64,000 bases of DNA from assembly GCA_963576725.1 (NCBI GenBank), contig OY755247.1, positions 14,758,526-14,822,525 on the forward strand, in the 5' to 3' direction. The notes under the pieces were generated by a model that ran no database searches, was not told where the DNA came from, and saw only the letters and a list, made by a program, of their open reading frames with translations. Below, piece after piece: positions 61,829-64,000 of this stretch. The DNA comes from Azorinus chamasolen (Eukaryota > Mollusca > Bivalvia > Cardiida > Solecurtidae). How positions within the stretch are numbered: position 1 is the first letter of the stretch; the number at the start of each line of letters is the position of its first letter. Made by a program: the position numbers and the translations under genes.

Positions 61829-62069
61829 CAGTAAAACTTCTCTATAACAGCCTCTAAATTGAGTTAATTGTTTGGTATTTAGGACAGGTGACTGCTTAAA
61901 GCAAGGTGAAAGTAAAACAGAACGCTCCTATAGGAGCAAATGCTCTATTTATCAATGGTTTCAAAACTATATAATTCTACAATTTTCCTTTTCTCTATTA
62001 AACGCCCCATTTCAGTAGATATATTCAAACAGGTTTGGTCTTAAAATATCCTATGGGATAATGGGTTAA
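61829..62069 (+). mobile_element. MITE chimera: E left half joined to C right half at the core palindrome
   Basis: The left half, TA|CAGTAAAACTTCTCTATAAC to 'gaaagtaaaacagaac', is family E. The right half, 'aaatgctctatttatc' to 'gggataatgggttaa' (TTAA 62066-62069), is family C. The two meet exactly at GCTCCTATAGGAGC (61924-61937). The arms no longer pair with each other. Confidence 0.95.
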
Positions 62070-62342
62070 GAATTGGAGCATACAGCCGATATTGCAGACA
62101 GAAAAATTGCTTAGGGTGCATTCGGGTTAATGTCTACAACTGATTCTGCCAGAAAAGTACACACTGACATTTCCATGAACTCTGTCCGCATTTGTGGAGA
62201 ACCCTATTGATCTCTAGGCCAGAATCAACTAATCAATTTCCTGCAATGACTTTTGACTGGACAGAGTCAACTAATAGTTATCCTTAAGATTTACAGAATG
62301 CTAAGGATGCAATGTGGATCAAGATCAATTCAAAGTAAACTT
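62070..62342. other. No gene recognised
   Basis: Unique sequence without coding signal. Confidence 0.4.
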
Positions 62343-62596
62343 TCTCCCATGAATATTCATGTAAGAAATAATGACATTATGAATATTCATGTAAGAAATA
62401 ATGACATTATGAATATTACTTAGATTATAATGGAAAAATGGGCACAGAACTTTTTGGACATGGCAGAGAAGCTTTAGAATCATATCTATATGATATCATA
62501 AGCAAACAGAGCAGACCCTGATCAGATGGCTCCTGTAAGAGCCTTCTGATTTGGGTCTTCTGTTTGCAAATGCATTTATAATAAAGAAAGGGTTAA
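62343..62596 (+). mobile_element. MITE hybrid: B left with a 31-bp doubling, A-like right end
   Basis: 'gaatattcatgtaagaaata' to 'atgacatt' occurs twice. Apex ggctcctgtaagagcc. TTAA 62593-62596. Confidence 0.8.
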
Positions 62597-62730
62597 CTGT
62601 AATATTCACTGATCAGGGTCTGCTCTGTTTGCTAATGGAATTTGACTGATCTGTTTCTTTAGTTAAAAATCTAAAATGTCTACGGTGCTCCACCATCCAT
62701 ATTGAATATTCAGTAGGTATTGAAAAGTGT
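62593..62730 (-). mobile_element. MITE family A, right half
   Basis: 'ctgatcagggtctgctctgt' to 'gaatattcagtaggtattga'. Starts at the TTAA of the preceding copy. Confidence 0.7.
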
Positions 62731-62802
62731 TAATTGATTTGGGGGGACTGTTTGATGAAATCTTTGATTAAATTTCCATCCTTGTTGAATTCTTTCATAA
62801 AA

Positions 62803-62985
62803 CTAGAAAATTGTGTCTGTAAGAGACAGTGATGCCCCCGTGTGGGTGCTTGCCTAGCTGTACGTAAAATTCCTAAGTCATTTGACCTTGGGCTTGCAGG
62901 CAGCATGGGCCGGGTGCATAATGAAAGTATGGGTTGTGTTGAATGTGTATATGCAATTCCATGCCAATAGCTTTAGCCAAAGGTG
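62803..62985 (+). mobile_element. Pearl-like element, copy of 28197 with one unit
   Basis: 'aactagaaaattgtgtctgt' to 'ttccatgccaatagctttag'. Truncated after one unit. Confidence 0.75.
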
Positions 62986-63020
62986 CCCGACGCATGCTTG
63001 AACTCACCCACGGAACCTCC

Positions 63021-63057
63021 CCCCCCCCCCAAAAAAAAAAAAAAGAAAAAAAGAAAA
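63021..63057. repeat. Homopolymer C run followed by A run
   Basis: About ten C then thirteen A, with further A-rich sequence. Confidence 0.85.
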
Positions 63058-63241
63058 TGTGATCGAAGTATGTAAAACTATCCTAAAACTATCTATTTGA
63101 ACCTTAAACCACTCAGAAAAACAAGAAAAACACGATCCGGAAAAAAATTCCTATCGGGTCTATATATGTATTGAAAGGTATCTAACTACGTCAGATCAGC
63201 GGCGGAAAATACAACAGTCATGTTTTTCAAAGTCTTACAGC

Positions 63242-64000
63242 AAAGCCAATTCAACACCGATTTCAATCATTTTGGTCTTGATCCGTTCCAAACTCCATAT
63301 GCTAAGCGGCACAATTAGTGCTTTCCTTAAATATTGCTCCGCCTGTCGCTGCAAGACTGCGAATTTGAAAAAACGCTAGAGCGAAACGATGTGACTCCCG
63401 CCAGGATGCATAGACATATATAGGGAGCTCTGTATTCGTTAATCTTTTCAACAAAAACGCCAATTATGTTGAAACACTATCGAAAAACATTCAACTCACC
63501 GCAATTAAAACGGTGCTTACTATTTCCAGTCTGCTACGAGGCGCCAGTTTTCTTTCTCCAACTTTCCTTTTGAACGGATGCGACCATTTTGCTGTGACCC
63601 GGCTCATAATCTAGTCGATATGCAAATTGACTACTACTTCCGGGCCACAGCGAAATAGCCACCTCCATTCAAAACGAAAGTAGGAGAAGAAAACTGGCGT
63701 CTCGTAGCAGACTGGAAATAGCCAGCACCGTTTTAACTGCGGTGAGTTGAATGTTTTTCGAATGTGTTTCAGCATAATTCGCGTTTTTGTTGAAAAGTTT
63801 AACGAATACAGATCCACCTATATACTTCTATGCATCCTGGCGGGAGTCACATCGTTTCGCTCTAGCGTTTTTTCAAATTCGCAGTCTTGCAGCAACAGGA
63901 CGGAGCAATATTTAAGGAAAGCACTAATTGTGCCGCTTAGCATATGGAATTTGGAACAGATCAAGACCAAAATAATTGAAATCGGTGTTGAATTGGCTTT
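63242..64000. mobile_element. Long inverted repeat (foldback-like), arms at least 340 bp, running off the window
   Basis: The left arm from 63242 (aaagccaattcaacaccgat) is the complement of the right arm ending at 64000 (atcggtgttgaattggcttt). Midpoint about 63621 with a loop of about 60-70 bases. Shared blocks include 'gtgactcccgccaggatgca', 'ttcaactcaccgc' and 'cagtctgctacgag'. Arms differ by scattered substitutions and small indels, so this is not an assembly mirror. Short minus-strand frames in it carry no domain I recognise. Confidence 0.9.

Overview
The window looks like nuclear DNA of a bivalve mollusc, probably a clam-type heterodont. It is AT-rich and has no operon structure. It is packed with short non-autonomous transposons and with tandem-repeat elements of the pearl/Helentron kind known from bivalves. 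The species call is inference from repeat style. Only one well supported protein-coding exon is present: a minus-strand exon at 15705-16025 encoding the first zinc finger of an EcR/FXR/LXR-type (NR1H) nuclear receptor. A broken partial copy of it lies about 0.9 kb away at 14811-14886. Most of the window is probably intronic or intergenic.

Most of the sequence is palindromic MITEs, which I sorted into families by eye. Family A: TTAA ends, 'CCCTTTCCCT', about 250 bp. Family B: TTAA ends, 'CCCTTTACTCCATGAATATT', about 240 bp, with the same central hairpin as A. Family C: TTAA ends, 'CCCATTCCCTCATA', arms 'TTGTGATAAATAGAGCATTT'. Family F: TTAA ends, 'CCCTTCGCTTGCT'. Family G: TTAA ends, 'CCCTTACAATGCTG'. 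Families K and L: TTAA ends, weaker hairpins. Families E and H: TA target duplication, ends CAGTAAAACC. Family D: ends CAGAGCTACAGATAA, arms 'CCACCAAACCCTATACTGTG'. Family J: short palindrome. A, B, C, F, G, E and H carry nearly the same short palindrome, GCTCC-NNNN-GGAGC (usually CTCCTATAGGAG), at the tip of otherwise unrelated hairpins. Many copies are mosaics of two families.

Layout: 1-3300 is MITE fragments, a 165-bp tandem element and a possible first exon. 3300-6500 is dense MITEs. 6650-8204 is a C element split by a 1.3-kb pearl-like element. 8504-8807 is a tRNA-derived SINE. 10922-12487 and 58121-59610 are two copies of a 152-bp tandem element. 14650-16025 is the receptor exon and its broken copy. 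16578-22440 is MITE arrays whose members share single TTAA sites. 23714-25173 is a 160-bp tandem element. 34705-36044 is a complete but frameshifted mariner. 46512-47308 is four abutting MITEs. 53530-54862 is a 26-bp minisatellite and 60350-61000 a 39-bp array. 63242-64000 is the visible part of a very long inverted repeat that runs off the end.

No rRNA, functional tRNA, CRISPR or bacterial-type operon was seen. Coordinates of MITEs with a clear TTAA or TA edge are base-level readings by eye. Those marked partial or degenerate are approximate by about 5 to 20 bases.
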